Shown here: positions 1 to 8,820 of the stretch, in pieces
Position numbering within the stretch: the first letter of the stretch is position 1
How the letters are laid out: each line of letters starts with the position of its first letter
Source: Magnetococcales bacterium
GTDB taxonomy: Bacteria; Pseudomonadota; Magnetococcia; Magnetococcales; Magnetaquicoccaceae
Direction: 5' to 3'
DNA: 64,000 bases
NCBI GenBank assembly: GCA_011089965.1
Contig: JAANAU010000007.1
Coordinates: forward strand, 60,121 to 124,120
Program-made: the position numbers and the translations under genes
Notes under the pieces: generated by a model
Seen by the model: only the letters and a program-made list of their open reading frames with translations
What the model was told of the DNA's origin: nothing
Databases searched by the model: none

Positions 1-213
1 GATCTGACCATACATGGTGTGACGATCCTGTCCGACAACCTGCATGACCGGTTCATCGTTCCAACCCACCACAGCCATCTGGCATTGTACGGCATTCAAA
101 CCCATGACAATCCGATTGGCCTCTGCCATCAGGCTCTCCAGAAACAGCAGATCCCCCGACACCTCTTGCGCCACATCCCTGGCTGAACAATCCGCTATCG
201 ATGATCTCATCAT
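1..213 (-). CDS. hypothetical protein, 3' part beyond the window
   Basis: An open minus-strand frame starts with two adjacent ATG codons (213 and 210) and runs off the left edge, giving about 71 residues. A purine-rich GAGAGAG stretch lies upstream. It is downstream of the flagellin at 318-1226 and separated from it by a strong terminator, so it is probably transcribed on its own. The visible part contains DLLFLESLMAEANRIVMGLN and VVGWNDEPVMQVVGQD, soluble and mixed helix/strand in character. I do not recognise a family. Confidence 0.5.
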   Translation of the reverse strand, partial: MMRSSIADCSARDVAQEVSGDLLFLESLMAEANRIVMGLNAVQCQMAVVGWNDEPVMQVVGQDRHTMYGQI

Positions 214-235
214 GCCGCTCTCTGGACACTCTCTC

Positions 236-283
236 AAAAAAACCGGTCCAACCGATCTTTCATTAATTTATCGGCAGGACCGG
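236..283 (-). terminator. intrinsic terminator after flagellin 1
   Basis: Read on the minus strand, CCGGTCC/GGACCGG (277-283 with 243-249) and CCGAT/ATCGG (252-256 with 270-274) form a two-part stem. It is followed immediately by seven T residues (complement of 236-242). It lies about 35 bases past the flagellin stop. Stem plus T-run is the classic Rho-independent form. Confidence 0.85.
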
Positions 284-317
284 GTCACTCCTTGCGGAAA
301 AAAATCAGGCTCAGGCA

Positions 318-1226
318 TTATTTCCCAAGCAACTGCAACGCCAGCTGCGGCTGTTGATTGGCCTGGGCCAGAACCGCAGTACCGGCCTGTTGCAGGATGG
401 CATTGCGGGTCAAGGTGGCGGTCTCGTTGGCAATGTCGGCATCCATGATGCGCGAACGGGCTGCCGACATGTTCTCCACCACATTGGACAGATTGGAGAT
501 CACCGCCTCAAAACGGCTCTGCACCGCACCCAGATTGGAGCGAATGTCGGAAACGCTGTCCAAAGCATCGGTGATCTGATTCAAGGCCGCATTGGCACCC
601 GAGACCGTGGTCAGATTGATGACATTGTTTCCAGAAACATAGGCAGCCACCGTGGACGGCACATACGTGGATCCCATCCCGGCATCCGGCACGGCCACGG
701 TGCCTGCATTGAACAGACCGGCCAGGGTCGTGGCCTTGATGGTGACCGTGATCGTCTGTCCGGCTTCGGCACCCACCTGGAACTGCTGACCCGTGGTGGA
801 GAAGGTGCCATCCAGGACCGACTTGGTGTTGAACTGCACCTGCCGCGAGATCCGCTCGATCTCGTTGAGCATCTGGTTGACCTCTTTTTGCAGATCATCC
901 CGGTCACTCGTGGTATTGGTGCCATTGGCTGCCTGCACGGCCAGCTCGCGAATCCGTTGCAGGGCATTGGTGGTTTCGTCCAGCGCCCCCTCGCCCACCT
1001 GGGCCAACGAAATGCCGTCATTGGCATTGCGGACCGCCTGGTTCAAACCGCGAATCTGCGAGGTCATGCGGGTGCTGATGGCCAGTCCCGCTGCATCATC
1101 CTTGGCCGAGTTGATCCTCAGACCGGATGCCAAACGGGCAAAGGTTTGACCCAATGCACCGGTGGAACGATCCAGATTGCGTTGGGCGTTGAGGGAAGCT
1201 ACGTTGGTATTGATAAAAAGTGGCAT
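318..1226 (-). CDS. flagellin (copy 1, 302 aa)
   Basis: This is a filament subunit exported through the flagellar type III apparatus. The N-terminal D0/D1 region (about residues 1-140) reads [18 protein letters not shown], then [20 protein letters not shown] and [20 protein letters not shown], all hallmark flagellin sequences. The C-terminal D1/D0 region holds [14 protein letters not shown] and ends [17 protein letters not shown]. The central variable region is short, so this is a compact flagellin. An AAGGA ribosome site precedes the ATG. It lies 33 bases downstream of a fliW gene in the same orientation, probably in one transcript from the sigma-54-like promoter near 1880, and ends at the terminator at 236-283. 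Confidence 0.95.
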   Translation of the reverse strand: MPLFINTNVASLNAQRNLDRSTGALGQTFARLASGLRINSAKDDAAGLAISTRMTSQIRGLNQAVRNANDGISLAQVGEGALDETTNALQRIRELAVQAANGTNTTSDRDDLQKEVNQMLNEIERISRQVQFNTKSVLDGTFSTTGQQFQVGAEAGQTITVTIKATTLAGLFNAGTVAVPDAGMGSTYVPSTVAAYVSGNNVINLTTVSGANAALNQITDALDSVSDIRSNLGAVQSRFEAVISNLSNVVENMSAARSRIMDADIANETATLTRNAILQQAGTAVLAQANQQPQLALQLLGK

Positions 1227-1259
1227 GGCTCTATCCTTCTTCTATCGTCTCAGTATCGG

Positions 1260-1751
1260 TCAGGAAACCGCAACCATTTGTCTGACAGCCCTTTTTCCTC
1301 TTGTCTGTTCCCGGTACGCGCCGCGCATCTCATACGGGATCAACGGCTGACGCGCCGAATACTCTCTCATCACCACCTGGCGTCCACGGCGATTGCGCAC
1401 ATTCACCACCACCGGTCCAGCCAGATTGGTCCGCATCTCCTCGGGTTTGCCATCCGGAATGGTCAACAGCGAAAACACCTCCATATCCTCGCCCTTGTCC
1501 AACCCGATGGCATCCGTATCCGTATCCTCCACCAGGAACTCCAACTCCGCAAAGAAATCGAAGGGATTGATCACGATGAAAGCGACTTCCGGTTCATCCA
1601 CGGATTGCAGCCAAAAAAATGACGAATCGTCTGCATACGGAAACATCAAGTACCGCTTGCTGTTGGGAAACCCCAGCATCCCTTCGTCGAGGGTGATCAG
1701 CTCATCCTCCATGAATCTCAGGGTTCCGAACCGCGTCCCGTGGACCTCCAT
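1260..1751 (-). CDS. fliW: flagellar assembly factor FliW (copy 1)
   Basis: A 163-residue FliW-family protein. In characterised bacteria FliW binds flagellin and the translational regulator CsrA, linking filament assembly to flagellin translation. Family features are visible: start MEVHGTRFGTLRF, DEGMLGFPNSKRYLMFPY, SFFWLQSVDEPEVAFIVINP, and EMRTNLAGPVVVN. The start is supported by AAGGAG upstream of the ATG. It is directly upstream of flagellin copy 1. No csrA gene is visible in the window. It is similar to the second FliW at 3884-4426 but has a different C-terminal tail. Confidence 0.93.
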   Translation of the reverse strand: MEVHGTRFGTLRFMEDELITLDEGMLGFPNSKRYLMFPYADDSSFFWLQSVDEPEVAFIVINPFDFFAELEFLVEDTDTDAIGLDKGEDMEVFSLLTIPDGKPEEMRTNLAGPVVVNVRNRRGRQVVMREYSARQPLIPYEMRGAYREQTRGKRAVRQMVAVS

Positions 1752-1872
1752 GATTCTTTCTCCTTTAGTCGCTTCAAGCTCTCAAGTATTGTGAAACCGT
1801 TGCCAGACCGTGATGATCCTGTGGACTTTTTTTCCTGTTCAACGGTCAACCATCGTGACTGAATAGATTGAA

Positions 1873-1887
1873 GCATCTTTTATGCCA
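1873..1887 (-). promoter_or_regulatory. candidate sigma-54 (-24/-12) promoter for fliW-flagellin 1
   Basis: On the minus strand the sequence reads TTGGCATAAAAGATGC. The GG and GC dinucleotides have the spacing required by the consensus TGGCACG-N4-TTGC. It lies about 120 bases upstream of fliW copy 1. A similar TTGGCAT element precedes flgK. Late flagellar genes are commonly RpoN-dependent in polar-flagellated proteobacteria; use here is inferred. Confidence 0.5.
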
Positions 1888-2047
1888 ATTTATGACACCC
1901 GCAAACCACTCTCTTCCCACCCATCTGGAGCGCCTGACAGGCAATTATTGCCTCCTGGCACCCGGTACACCGGTAAACGTCAAAAAAATCACTTATCCCA
2001 AACCTGACACCATCCGATATTCAACATCAGTCAAACAATTTGACACC

Positions 2048-2080
2048 CCCTTCCACCCCGGAATGCCTGGGGTGGAAGGG
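2048..2080 (-). terminator. hairpin after flagellin 2
   Basis: A perfect 12-bp inverted repeat CCCTTCCACCCC / GGGGTGGAAGGG with a 9-base loop lies 11 bases past the stop of the 578-aa flagellin. There is no long T-run on the minus-strand side, so it may be an mRNA-stabilising hairpin or an atypical terminator. Confidence 0.6.
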
Positions 2081-2091
2081 AGAAGACAACC

Positions 2092-3828
2092 TTAGCGCAA
2101 CAGTTGCAAGGCCAATTGCGGCTGCTGATTGGCCTGGGCAAGAATGGCCGTTCCAGCCTGCTGCATGATGGAAAGCTTGGTCAGATTGGCCGTCTCTGCC
2201 GCGATATCGGCATCCATGATGCGGGAACGGGCCGAAGAGACGTTCTCCACCACATTGGAGAGATTGGCAATATTGGCCTCGAACCGGTTCTGGATCGCGC
2301 CCAGCTCGGCACGGGTGGACGAGACCCGGTCAATGGCACCCGCGATCACTGCCAACATGCGACCCGCAGCCTCGGCTCCACCCAACTGGTTGAAGTCCGG
2401 GTCATACGCCAAAGTCGGATCTTCAGGCATGCCGTCACCGGTGATGTTCACCAACGGTTGCGGCGGATACTTGTTGTCCGGATGAATCAACCACTCCGGA
2501 ACCACCAGCCGCTGCCCTGCCGGAATCGACACATGGCCGGCTGCATAGGTCACCGCTTCATCCCGAACGTACAACACCTTGGCCATGTTCAGAGCGGCAG
2601 TGCCCGCATCTGCCACGTCCACACCCTGCTCGGCAGCCTTTTTGCTCGCTGCCGCAATCACTTTGGCCGCATCAATGGACAGATCCCGATTTGCATCCGC
2701 TGCCCGCCCTGCCGCTGCTGCGGATTCAATGTCCTGGCCATTGTTGATGGCATTGCGGAAAGCGTCCACCACATCCTGAATGTTGCCAATCGGCACTGGC
2801 TCCACCCCACTGGCGCGCACAGCCAACTCCAACACCCGATCCGGACTCGGCGCCCCCTGAACCGCCTTCACCACCGCTTTGGTTTGCAACTCTTCCAGAA
2901 AGGCATCTTGGTCACTCTGACTCGCAAAATTTGCCGCTTTGGCCGTGGCAATCACCGTGGCCAACTGCTCCTTCTTCAGAGCCGGAATATTCGGATTGTC
3001 ATCGATGATCTCCTGGGCAGCCGCCGCAAAATCCGCATCACCGATATGTTCATTCACCGCCGCGACCAAAGCTTCGCTGTCCTCTTCCCAGCCAAACCCC
3101 TTGATCATGCTCTTGACCGCTTCATCCGGATCCACCGTGTAAGGAGAACGCCCGGAGTCATCGGCACTGGCCACGGCATTGATGCCACGGGCCAATTCCC
3201 GGTTGAACAGCTTGCTCCCCTCCCGCGGCGTACCCGGCGGGGCATTGATCACCATGCCGGGAATCCGGGGATTCAGACCGCTTTCCGCCTCTGCCGGATT
3301 GGCCAGTTGCGGCTGGGCCAACAGAGTCGAAGCGCGAGCATCGGCCAGCTCCACCATGACGGTCTGATCTTCGCGGGCACCCACCTGAAACACCAACGGC
3401 TGGGTCTTGCCATTGAGCATCGGCCAGTTGTTGAACTCGGTCTCCTGGGCAATGCGCTCCATCTCGCTCAGAAGCTGACTGATCTCCTGTTGCAGACTGA
3501 GACGATCTTCCGGGCTGTTGGTGGCATTGGCCGCCTGCACGGCCAACTCGTTCATGCGCTGCAACATGTTGGCATGTTCCTGCAACGCCCCTTCAGCCAC
3601 CTGCGACACCGAAATCCCGTCATTGGCATTGCGAATCGCCTGGGTCAGACCACGCACCTGGGCCGTCATGCGGTTGGAAATGGCCAGACCCGCCGCATCA
3701 TCACCGGCAGTGTTGATCCGCAAACCCGAAGAGAGACGGGCAAAGACTTTGTTGAGATCTCCGGTTGAGTGCAACAGATTGCGTTGCGAATTCAACGAGG
3801 CGATATTGGTATTGATATAAAGCGGCAT
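2092..3828 (-). CDS. flagellin with large central insertion (copy 2, 578 aa)
   Basis: The N-terminal flagellin domain (about residues 1-175: [56 protein letters not shown]) and the C-terminal domain (last 85 or so: [15 protein letters not shown], ending LALQLLR) are conventional. Between them lie about 300 residues, mostly alanine-rich and predicted helical (for example ADFAAAAQEIIDDNPNIP and DAAKVIAAASKKAAEQGVD), with a Pro-rich segment near residue 460. The frame is open throughout, so the insertion is real. An AAGGA site precedes the ATG. It is the last gene of the apparent flgK-flgL-fliW-flagellin operon. Confidence 0.95.
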   Translation of the reverse strand: MPLYINTNIASLNSQRNLLHSTGDLNKVFARLSSGLRINTAGDDAAGLAISNRMTAQVRGLTQAIRNANDGISVSQVAEGALQEHANMLQRMNELAVQAANATNSPEDRLSLQQEISQLLSEMERIAQETEFNNWPMLNGKTQPLVFQVGAREDQTVMVELADARASTLLAQPQLANPAEAESGLNPRIPGMVINAPPGTPREGSKLFNRELARGINAVASADDSGRSPYTVDPDEAVKSMIKGFGWEEDSEALVAAVNEHIGDADFAAAAQEIIDDNPNIPALKKEQLATVIATAKAANFASQSDQDAFLEELQTKAVVKAVQGAPSPDRVLELAVRASGVEPVPIGNIQDVVDAFRNAINNGQDIESAAAAGRAADANRDLSIDAAKVIAAASKKAAEQGVDVADAGTAALNMAKVLYVRDEAVTYAAGHVSIPAGQRLVVPEWLIHPDNKYPPQPLVNITGDGMPEDPTLAYDPDFNQLGGAEAAGRMLAVIAGAIDRVSSTRAELGAIQNRFEANIANLSNVVENVSSARSRIMDADIAAETANLTKLSIMQQAGTAILAQANQQPQLALQLLR

Positions 3829-3883
3829 GGTTCGGGTTCCTTCAAGTTCTGGTCATTCCATATGCGTTGAGCGGCATATTCAA

Positions 3884-4426
3884 TCAGCCGCAAGCAGCCA
3901 TTTTTTGCGGGGCGAACTTCTCGCGCCGAAACCGGCGCCGCGCCTCCTGCCGACCCAACCGGCGGTTCTCAGCCTCACGTTCCCGCATGTACTCCTGACG
4001 CAGATCCTGCGGAATCAATGGCTGACGGGGCGAATACTCCTTGATCAGGATCTGACGGCCCAAGCGGTTGACCGTGTTCACCACCACCGGCCCGGCCAGA
4101 TTGGTGCGCATCTCCTCGGGACGCCCTTCGGGAATGGTCACCAGGGAAAAGATCTCCACCTCCTCGCCGCTGGGACAACCGATGGCATCCGCATCCGCAT
4201 CCTGGATCACAAACTCCATCTCCGAGAAGAAGTCGAACGGATTGATCACGATAAAGGCAATCTCCGGCTCATCCACCGACTGCAACCAGAAAAACGACGA
4301 GTCCTGTCCATACGGAAACAAGAGAAATCTCCTGCTCAACGGGAACCCGAGCAGTCCCTCGTTCAAGACAATGATCTCCTCCTCTTTGAACTCCAGCACA
4401 CCAAACCGGGTTCCATGAATTTCCAT
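3884..4426 (-). CDS. fliW: flagellar assembly factor FliW (copy 2)
   Basis: FliW-family protein of about 180 residues, with MEIHGTRFGVLEFKEEE, NEGLLGFPLSRRFLLFPY, FFWLQSVDEPEIAFIVINP and EMRTNLAGPVVVNTVNR. I chose the ATG at 4426 because GGAGGAGAG lies directly before it; an upstream ATG at 4447 has that ribosome site inside its frame. It ends in a longer basic tail (RRLGRQEARRRFRREKFAP) that the other copy lacks. Placed between flgL and flagellin 2, it probably serves that large flagellin. CsrA, its usual partner, is not in the window. Confidence 0.93.
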   Translation of the reverse strand: MEIHGTRFGVLEFKEEEIIVLNEGLLGFPLSRRFLLFPYGQDSSFFWLQSVDEPEIAFIVINPFDFFSEMEFVIQDADADAIGCPSGEEVEIFSLVTIPEGRPEEMRTNLAGPVVVNTVNRLGRQILIKEYSPRQPLIPQDLRQEYMREREAENRRLGRQEARRRFRREKFAPQKMAACG

Positions 4427-4453
4427 CGTTCTCTCCTCCACTCCCATGAATCC

Positions 4454-5644
4454 TTATCGAATGAAATCTATTAAAGAGGTATTCATGACCTGACGCTGCG
4501 TGGCGGTCATGACCTGCATGGCCTGCGAGGCCTGCTCCAGATCGGACAGCACCTTGAACAGATCGGCTTCCACATTGTCCGCCCGCACCTTGGTCAAGGA
4601 GGCCTCATCCGAGGCCAGGGTTTCGCTGACCGCCTGCACCTGCATGTTGCGAATGCCCGTGACACTCTGCAAATCCGCCACCTGGGCACGTCCTTCCTGC
4701 ACCCGATTCAATTGCAATGCCACTTCTTTCGTGTCCGCACGCAAAAGAGCGCCCCGCAACGCTGCCATGGCACCCAGCAGGTTGACCCCTTTGGCATAAT
4801 TCCCTTTTCCTTCCAACAGTTCCGACCCGGTGACATTCCCGGGCAACACCTCGCCCTGACGGGAACGAATCGGGCGATCCTCACTCCCCCCCTGATAGCT
4901 CGGCACCACCTCGAAGTAATACGCATCCCCGCCTTGCGGTGTACCGGTCACCGTGAATTTGACACCCTCCCCCAGATCCAGCTCATTCTGGGCGTTCAGG
5001 GAGGTTGAAGCCTGCTCCACTCCATTGATATTGACCTGGTATTGATCGGTGGCCGCATCATATGCAATCTTGACGCTCCAGGGCACACCCGAGGGTGTCT
5101 GACCATCCGTCACCGAAGCGGCAAAACCACTCCCGGCCTGCGTCAAACGGCTGGCACCGGAACGCTGCACCTGGACCGATGTGGCGGCATAGTGTTCTTC
5201 ATCAAACGGTGCCCGCATCTGCCCTCCCCCAAATACCGGCACCTCATCCAGCACACTGTTGACGCTGTTGATCATGTCCTGATACCAGGCCAAGGGCTGT
5301 TGGGCCGCCGCTTTCAATGTGGTGGGATTGCCGCCGACCGCGCTCTGACCGAGTTGCAACACCAGATCCTGGGCACCCATCATGGCCTCGTGGAGGTGAC
5401 TCATATGGCTTTCGGCCATGGTCAACCGTTCAGAGGCGAATTCCGTGGTCTTTTTCAGACTCTGCACCCCGGAAAGATCCGACGAAAAAATCAGATGCCG
5501 ATAGGCAGCGGTTGGATCGTCGGACGGGCGGTTGGCCCGATTGCCGGAGAGGCTCTGCTCCTGGACCTTCAGGATTTCCGCCTGCTGACCCTGCATGGCC
5601 ATGGCGCCAGACTTGAACAGCAGGTTGTTGGTGACTCGCATCAT
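4454..5644 (-). CDS. flgL: flagellar hook-filament junction protein FlgL (HAP3)
   Basis: About 396 residues. It forms the second junction layer between hook and filament. The N-terminus MMRVTNNLLFKSGAMAMQGQ resembles the family start (M-R-V-x-N), followed by QEQSLSGNRANRPSDDPTAA, matching the FlgL/flagellin D0-D1 pattern. The C-terminus VEADLFKVLSDLEQASQAMQ is also typical. The ATG at 5644 is chosen because GGAG sits 8 bases before it. It follows flgK with about 20 bases between, and precedes fliW copy 2. Confidence 0.9.
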   Translation of the reverse strand: MMRVTNNLLFKSGAMAMQGQQAEILKVQEQSLSGNRANRPSDDPTAAYRHLIFSSDLSGVQSLKKTTEFASERLTMAESHMSHLHEAMMGAQDLVLQLGQSAVGGNPTTLKAAAQQPLAWYQDMINSVNSVLDEVPVFGGGQMRAPFDEEHYAATSVQVQRSGASRLTQAGSGFAASVTDGQTPSGVPWSVKIAYDAATDQYQVNINGVEQASTSLNAQNELDLGEGVKFTVTGTPQGGDAYYFEVVPSYQGGSEDRPIRSRQGEVLPGNVTGSELLEGKGNYAKGVNLLGAMAALRGALLRADTKEVALQLNRVQEGRAQVADLQSVTGIRNMQVQAVSETLASDEASLTKVRADNVEADLFKVLSDLEQASQAMQVMTATQRQVMNTSLIDFIR

Positions 5645-5667
5645 GGTCAAAACTCCTTACGCACGCA

Positions 5668-7425
5668 TTAAACCATCTGAATAATGGTCTGCATCAGCTC
5701 ATCGGCCACGCCAACCATCTTGCTGGATGCCTGAAAAGCCCGCTGAAAACGGATCAGATCCGTCAACTCCTCTTCCAAAGAGACTCCAGAGATCGATTCG
5801 CGCATATCGGCCAGAAAATCCTGGGCTGCCTTCTGTGCGGTCAAAGACTCGGTATCCTGATTGATGATCGATCCCAACTCCCCGACCAGAGTGGCAAAGT
5901 GACCGGTCAGGGTGGCATTGTTGCCGAACAGGTCAAACCGGGTGGAGCGCAATCTCCCAAGGGCCAAGGCACCCTGGCTGTTGGCATCGTCATGGGTGGC
6001 GCGCGTCGGGTTGGCCGCATCATCCACGATCAGCCGTCCCACTCCGACCCGATCCGGATCTGCCGTCAGTTCCGGATTGACCGACATGTCTCCGGCCCCG
6101 CGACCACCCAGCAAGGCACCCACACCCAAGGCTGCCAGCAGGCCGCTCTCATCCACGACCACACCGATGGTACTGCCCGAATTCTCGGCACTGATTTTCA
6201 ATTTCTTGTCGATGGTGATTTCGGCCTTGACCCCGGGCAGTTCGTCAATGACCTCTTGCACCCGCGTCAGTGACATCGAGGTGGTGATGTTCACGCTGAC
6301 CGGCGTCAAGGTTCTGCCGCTGCCCGTGGCAAACACGATCCGTCCATCGGTCACGCGGTCCGCATCCACCGGTCCTTTTTGATAATTGGCACTGGTCGTA
6401 TCGGTTTCCAGATCGGCCAGAGCGGTTGTCAGATCATTCCCCAAGGAGATGTTGCCGGTCATGCTTGTCGCCATGGTCCGACCCGCGGATTGGGAATTGA
6501 CCCGGTTGAACTGGAAGCGGATCTCATCTGCCAGCGCCTCCAGGCGGGTCATGAAGCCGTTCGGGCCATGGATCAATTCGTCGCGAATCTCCAGAAGCGC
6601 CCCCAATTGGCCACCTGGCACCTTGTTGGGATCCAGCTCACGATCTCCAATACTCAGCCCCATGTATCCGGTCGAAGTCAATTGCGTGCTGCGTCCCAGT
6701 TCGGCGGCGAACACCGAATCCACCAAAAGCTCCTGACCTTTCGAGGTCATCACCTGCACATCCCCGTTCTCCATTTCCAGGGAGCGGATATCGATGATCT
6801 GCCCCAGCTCCAGCAACATCTGGCGGCGCTGATCTTTCAGATCCAGGGCCGGGTCGGTCCCTTCGTTGCGCACGATGGTATTGCTGACATCCCGGATCGC
6901 CTTCAAACGGACGTTGATATCCTGTAAAACCACGCTGATCTCACGATCAATCGGCATGGTGGTCTCACCCAGGGATTCGGTCATGCGATTGAAATGGGTG
7001 GCCACCCCTTGCGCCTTGGAGACCACCTGAAAGCGGGCAACCGCATTACCCGGATTGTCGGCCAGGGTATCGGCAGCGTCAAAAAAGGCGGTCAACCCTT
7101 CGGACAGTCCATTGCCATCCATGTCGTTGAAGACGTCTTCGATCATTTTGGTATAGCGTTCGCGGGTTTGCAGCCGACCCAGCTCACCGGTTCCCATCTC
7201 CAGGCGACGATCCACCAACTGATCCACCTGCCGCCGCACATCCGCAATCTGCACCCCGGTTCCGCCACCAATGGACTGATTGCCTGGAACCGACACCAGA
7301 TCCACGGCCTGCCGGGAAAAGCCCGGAGTATTGGCGTTGCTGATGTTGTGGGAAATGGTTTGCAACGTCCCCTGAGAGGCGAAGATGCCCAGTTTGGAGA
7401 CATTCAGCAGGTTGACGAGTGACAT
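5668..7425 (-). CDS. flgK: flagellar hook-associated protein FlgK (HAP1)
   Basis: 585 residues, a normal FlgK length. It forms the first hook-filament junction layer. The N-terminus has the axial-protein motif ISHNISNANTPGFSRQAVDL and then GGGTGVQIADVRRQVDQLVD. The C-terminus holds SGVSLEEELTDLIRFQRAFQ and ASSKMVGVADELMQTIIQMV, the standard D0 helix of axial proteins. First gene of the flgK-flgL-fliW-flagellin run, with a sigma-54-like promoter about 80 bases upstream. Confidence 0.95.
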   Translation of the reverse strand: MSLVNLLNVSKLGIFASQGTLQTISHNISNANTPGFSRQAVDLVSVPGNQSIGGGTGVQIADVRRQVDQLVDRRLEMGTGELGRLQTRERYTKMIEDVFNDMDGNGLSEGLTAFFDAADTLADNPGNAVARFQVVSKAQGVATHFNRMTESLGETTMPIDREISVVLQDINVRLKAIRDVSNTIVRNEGTDPALDLKDQRRQMLLELGQIIDIRSLEMENGDVQVMTSKGQELLVDSVFAAELGRSTQLTSTGYMGLSIGDRELDPNKVPGGQLGALLEIRDELIHGPNGFMTRLEALADEIRFQFNRVNSQSAGRTMATSMTGNISLGNDLTTALADLETDTTSANYQKGPVDADRVTDGRIVFATGSGRTLTPVSVNITTSMSLTRVQEVIDELPGVKAEITIDKKLKISAENSGSTIGVVVDESGLLAALGVGALLGGRGAGDMSVNPELTADPDRVGVGRLIVDDAANPTRATHDDANSQGALALGRLRSTRFDLFGNNATLTGHFATLVGELGSIINQDTESLTAQKAAQDFLADMRESISGVSLEEELTDLIRFQRAFQASSKMVGVADELMQTIIQMV

Positions 7426-7505
7426 GGTTCAAAACGCTCCCAATGACGTGGATGCAACCGGAAAAATATGTTCCGGGGGGTCCAATTTGCCGTTGCCTGG
7501 GATAT

Positions 7506-7521
7506 TGCAGAAGACATGCCA
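7506..7521 (-). promoter_or_regulatory. candidate sigma-54 promoter for flgK operon
   Basis: Minus-strand sequence TTGGCATGTCTTCTGCAA matches TGGCACG-N4-TTGCA with the correct GG-to-GC spacing. It is about 80 bases upstream of the flgK ATG. Together with the element at 1873-1887 it suggests RpoN control of these late flagellar genes. Confidence 0.55.
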
Positions 7522-7758
7522 AGATTGTTGCAAGAGGAGAGGTTTTCGCAAGCCATGGGGGAATTGCTTGTTTTAATCGATAATTCAAATGCGTAACCCA
7601 AGAAGAACCCGGATTGCCCATGCAGACGACAGATTGACTCCCCGGCAAAAGCGGTCCACGCATACCGGGAAGAGGCGGCAAATGTTTCCTTGGGGTGGTG
7701 TTCTGGTGTGCCGCGTGTTACCGTTTGGTCCCGCGTGGAGGTGAAGATGGTCAACCCA

Positions 7759-7922
7759 TTGAAAAAAAGAGGGGGATCTGGGGGATTCATCCCCCAGGGT
7801 TTTGATTTTATGTTTTAAAAATAAAAAAATTTTTATATTTTTTTTGTTTTAAAAGATTAAAAGATTAAAATCCCAGGGGCTTTGCCCCTGGACCCCACCA
7901 GGGGCCTAAGGCCCCTGGACCC
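7759..7922 (+). repeat. composite hairpin repeat, complete copy 1 (A + linker + B)
   Basis: Part A begins TTGAAAAAAAGAGGGGG and has an 8-bp stem (7778-7785 with 7790-7797, loop TTCA) followed by T-rich sequence. An AT-rich linker of about 70 bases follows. Part B has two GC-rich hairpins, CCAGGGGC-TTT-GCCCCTGG and CCAGGGGCC-TAA-GGCCCCTGG. Another complete copy is at 56866-57027, with partial copies at 15978, 31411 and 47208. Here the end of part B lies about 20 bases before the ribosome site of the next gene. Confidence 0.85.
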
Positions 7923-7952
7923 GTAATCATGAAAAATTTCCGGAGAGCCTCC

Positions 7953-8756
7953 ATGTCCTCCCTGTCCCCCCCCATGAACGTGGCCGTGCGCATCGCACGC
8001 CAAGCAGGCATCCTGGCACGCGAATGGTTCGACCGCCGCCATGAACTGGAAATCAAACAAAAAGGAATCAACGATCCCGTCACCGCCGCCGACCTGATGG
8101 TGGAAGAAGAGATCCGCTACCACCTCAAGAAAGCTTACCCCCGCTACGGAATCCTGGCCGAAGAAAAAGGAGGAAACCTGACACAAGAACGCCCCTGTTG
8201 GATTGTTGACCCCATCGACGGCACCCTCAACTTTGCCCATGGCCTCCCCCACTTCGCCATCTCCATCGGCCTGATCGAAAAAAATGTCCTCCAGGGAGGC
8301 GTGATCTATGACCCCATGCGCGACGAACTGTTCACAGCCGAACGAGGACGCGGCGCCTACCTCAACGACCGCCGCATCCGGGTCACGCGCCCCACAGAAG
8401 GAATGACCCATGCCCTCCTGGCCACCGGCTTCCCCCACAGGAAACTCCATCAATTGCCAGGCTATCTGAACGCCTTTGAAGCATTTGTCAAAATGGTGGC
8501 CGATCAACGACGCCAAGGCTCCGCAGCACTGGACCTGGCCTATGTGGCCGCCGGACGCTACGACGGCTTCTGGGAATGTGGACTGGCACCCTGGGATCTG
8601 GCTGCCGGAGTGCTGCTGGTGCGCGAGGCCGGAGGACTGGTGAGCGATTTTGCCAATCAGGAAGGATTCCTGACGTCGGGCAACGTCATTGCCGCGCCCG
8701 ACGCCATTCATGGTGCCATGCTGGAGGTCATCCGCAACTCCGGACTGGCCGGATGA
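7953..8756 (+). CDS. suhB: inositol monophosphatase family protein (SuhB-like)
   Basis: 267 residues. Members are Mg-dependent phosphatases acting on inositol phosphate, and E. coli SuhB also acts in rRNA antitermination. Metal-binding motifs are present: AEEK near residue 70, WIVDPIDGTLNF at 83-94 (D86, D89 and T91 ligands), and near the C-terminus WECGLAPWDLAAGVLLVREA, whose Asp completes the site. The ATG at 7953 is preferred over the one at 7929 because GGAGAG lies just before it; 7974 is another possible start. It stands alone between divergent flgK and convergent flagellin 3. Confidence 0.9.
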   Translation: MSSLSPPMNVAVRIARQAGILAREWFDRRHELEIKQKGINDPVTAADLMVEEEIRYHLKKAYPRYGILAEEKGGNLTQERPCWIVDPIDGTLNFAHGLPHFAISIGLIEKNVLQGGVIYDPMRDELFTAERGRGAYLNDRRIRVTRPTEGMTHALLATGFPHRKLHQLPGYLNAFEAFVKMVADQRRQGSAALDLAYVAAGRYDGFWECGLAPWDLAAGVLLVREAGGLVSDFANQEGFLTSGNVIAAPDAIHGAMLEVIRNSGLAG

Positions 8757-8815
8757 TCACTCCCCATCCGGTCAGAATCCAACGCCACGGGACGCAGCAT
8801 CTGACCGGATGGTGA
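8757..8815. terminator. bidirectional hairpin between suhB and flagellin 3
   Basis: A perfect 13-bp inverted repeat CCATCCGGTCAGA (8764-8776) / TCTGACCGGATGG (8800-8812), extended by TCAC/GTGA at the outside, occupies the gap between two convergent genes. Position suggests termination or protection of both transcripts; there is no marked T-run. Confidence 0.6.
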
Positions 8816-8820
8816 CTCAG

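Larger units (their letters stand above)
1752..2091. other. intergenic region between two flagellar operons
   Basis: This 340-base non-coding stretch holds the candidate promoter of the fliW-flagellin 1 pair (1873-1887) and the hairpin that follows flagellin 2 (2048-2080). I see no other gene-like frame; the short plus-strand open frame from about 1868 has no ribosome site and no family resemblance. Confidence 0.6.
7426..7952. other. divergent intergenic region between flgK and suhB
   Basis: About 530 bases without a convincing gene. It contains the flgK promoter candidate (7506-7521), an AT-rich tract (about 7800-7870), and the complete composite hairpin repeat (7759-7922) just ahead of the suhB-like gene. 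Confidence 0.6.

Noticed and set aside
2104..3768. A 554-codon plus-strand open frame opposite flagellin 2
   Set aside because: It is a mirror of the flagellin coding strand. The composition is odd (His/Arg/Leu-rich), with no ribosome site or family.
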